From Ziziphus jujuba (lineage: Eukaryota > Streptophyta > Magnoliopsida > Rosales > Rhamnaceae), in assembly GCF_031755915.1 (NCBI RefSeq), contig NC_083387.1:5856501-5920500 (forward strand): DNA of 64,000 bases, given 5' to 3'. Position 1 is the stretch's first letter; every line of letters starts with the position of its first letter. The position numbers and the translations under genes are program-made. The notes below the pieces were generated by a model, which saw nothing but the letters and a program-made list of their open reading frames with translations, was not told the DNA's origin and did not search any database. Of this stretch, positions 63,401 to 64,000 are shown in pieces.

Positions 63401-64000
63401 ACTATTTTTATGTGAAGGCTGTCCATGGCATATCTCTTTTAAATTCTCTAAATTCCCGATTCCAAGTGACTCCAATTGGGGAAAGACTGCTTCTGGTGTT
63501 TCTTTCCCTGACCAATCAACGATGTATTTCAGTTTCTCACAAAAACTGAGCTGCAATTTCTTCAAGTGTGCAAAACCGTTTATATCTAATTCACAAAGAT
63601 CATTTTCCAAATTCATTAAATTCTCGAAAGCTGCATTATCTGTTTTCTGCAACAACGGGTAGAATACTCTACTTCTTTCATGTTCATGGAGTACCAAGGT
63701 ATTTTCAAGTGGAAACGCATATCTTTCCTCCCAGTCAAGACGACCTTCAGATAAAATGAATATGAATTTTTTTAGATTGTCATAGGGAAACGCTGTCGCC
63801 ATAGAAGCATAAGCTGGTATTTGAATTGCCAAAACTTTCAAATGTGATAATGCCTTTAGCTCAATTAGACTTGCAGTGGCTTCTTCTCTGTTTTCTTCAT
63901 TAATCGATAGCCGTTCATCATCAAATGTATTTAACATGTACAACTCTTCCAGTCTAGATAAGCATGACAGAGTACCTCGCTCCATCCGCTGGATTGATCC
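60467..64000 (-). CDS. NLR disease-resistance protein, LRR part (5' end outside window)
   Basis: C-terminal leucine-rich repeats of an intracellular immune receptor of the RPS2/At4g27190-like CC-NBS-LRR group; the coiled-coil and NB-ARC domains must lie beyond the right edge. Minus-strand exons 64000-63098 (continuing outward), 62408-61710 and 61387-60467 join in frame to 840 residues. Repeats follow the pattern L..L.L..C..L, for example FGKLRSLTLDGCPRLKNIF, FQNLRSLLVVRCTSLRNLF and FKKLKYLGITRCHKLRHVF, alternating with acidic E-rich loops such as EEIISKIGEDDE. The middle exon ends in a Ser/Thr-rich non-repeat linker (about 85 residues) before the last LRR block. All three exons are open, with good GT-AG sites, so the visible part looks intact. 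Expression-level function is unknown. Confidence 0.9.

Overview
The window is nuclear DNA of a flowering plant, almost certainly a eudicot. It is strongly AT-rich, genes are split by many short GT-AG introns, and microsatellites (AT, CT/GA, CA, TAA) and poly-A/T runs are everywhere. The genes are plant-specific: myosin XI, YUCCA, photosystem I PsaE, tau-class GST, TRM/DUF4378 and an RPS2-like NLR. Codon and intron style would fit Rosales, but the sequence alone does not fix the species. Exon models were built by hand from splice signals and reading frames. Nine gene models are supported; the seven complete ones each sum to a multiple of three.

Layout. 382-7347 (+): last 20 exons of a class XI myosin (IQ motifs, coiled coil, DIL cargo domain), entering from the left edge. 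7.35-19.5 kb: gene-poor AT-rich spacer, with two G-boxes about 1.4-1.55 kb before the next gene. 19740-21220 (+): YUCCA auxin-biosynthesis flavin monooxygenase. 21.2-27.8 kb: spacer with a short tRNA-derived SINE-like element (about 22.7 kb), a broken class I formin fragment (23.0-23.8 kb, minus strand) and two orphan exon-like pieces. 27781-30180 (+): chloroplast glutaredoxin with a CSYS active site (GRXS12 type). 31029-31850 (-): tau-class glutathione S-transferase. 32260-33614 (+): DUF3493/LPA1-like plastid membrane protein, divergent from the GST. 34280-35729 (-): PsaE. About 36.3-36.8 kb: decayed RNase H-type retroelement fragment. 37420-40656 (+): nine-exon gene of unknown function with a KKRVRF motif. 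40.7-47.7 kb: gene-poor spacer with a GC-richer promoter-like island. 49164-53335 (+): TRM-type DUF3741/DUF4378 protein with a long leader carrying two small upstream ORFs. 56528-59597 (-): TOM2A-type tetraspanin. 60467-64000 (-): C-terminal LRR part of a CC-NBS-LRR-like gene running off the right edge.

How the genes relate. They are ordinary plant neighbours rather than a pathway cluster. Three nuclear genes for plastid proteins (glutaredoxin, LPA1-like, PsaE) lie within 8 kb, with the GST between them, which gives a loose redox/photosynthesis neighbourhood. I see no unprecedented multi-gene system. The most informative non-routine items are the formin pseudogene, the SINE-like element, a duplicated splice acceptor in the tetraspanin gene, an 81-nt stop-free intron in the unknown gene, and a microsatellite inside an upstream ORF of the TRM gene.
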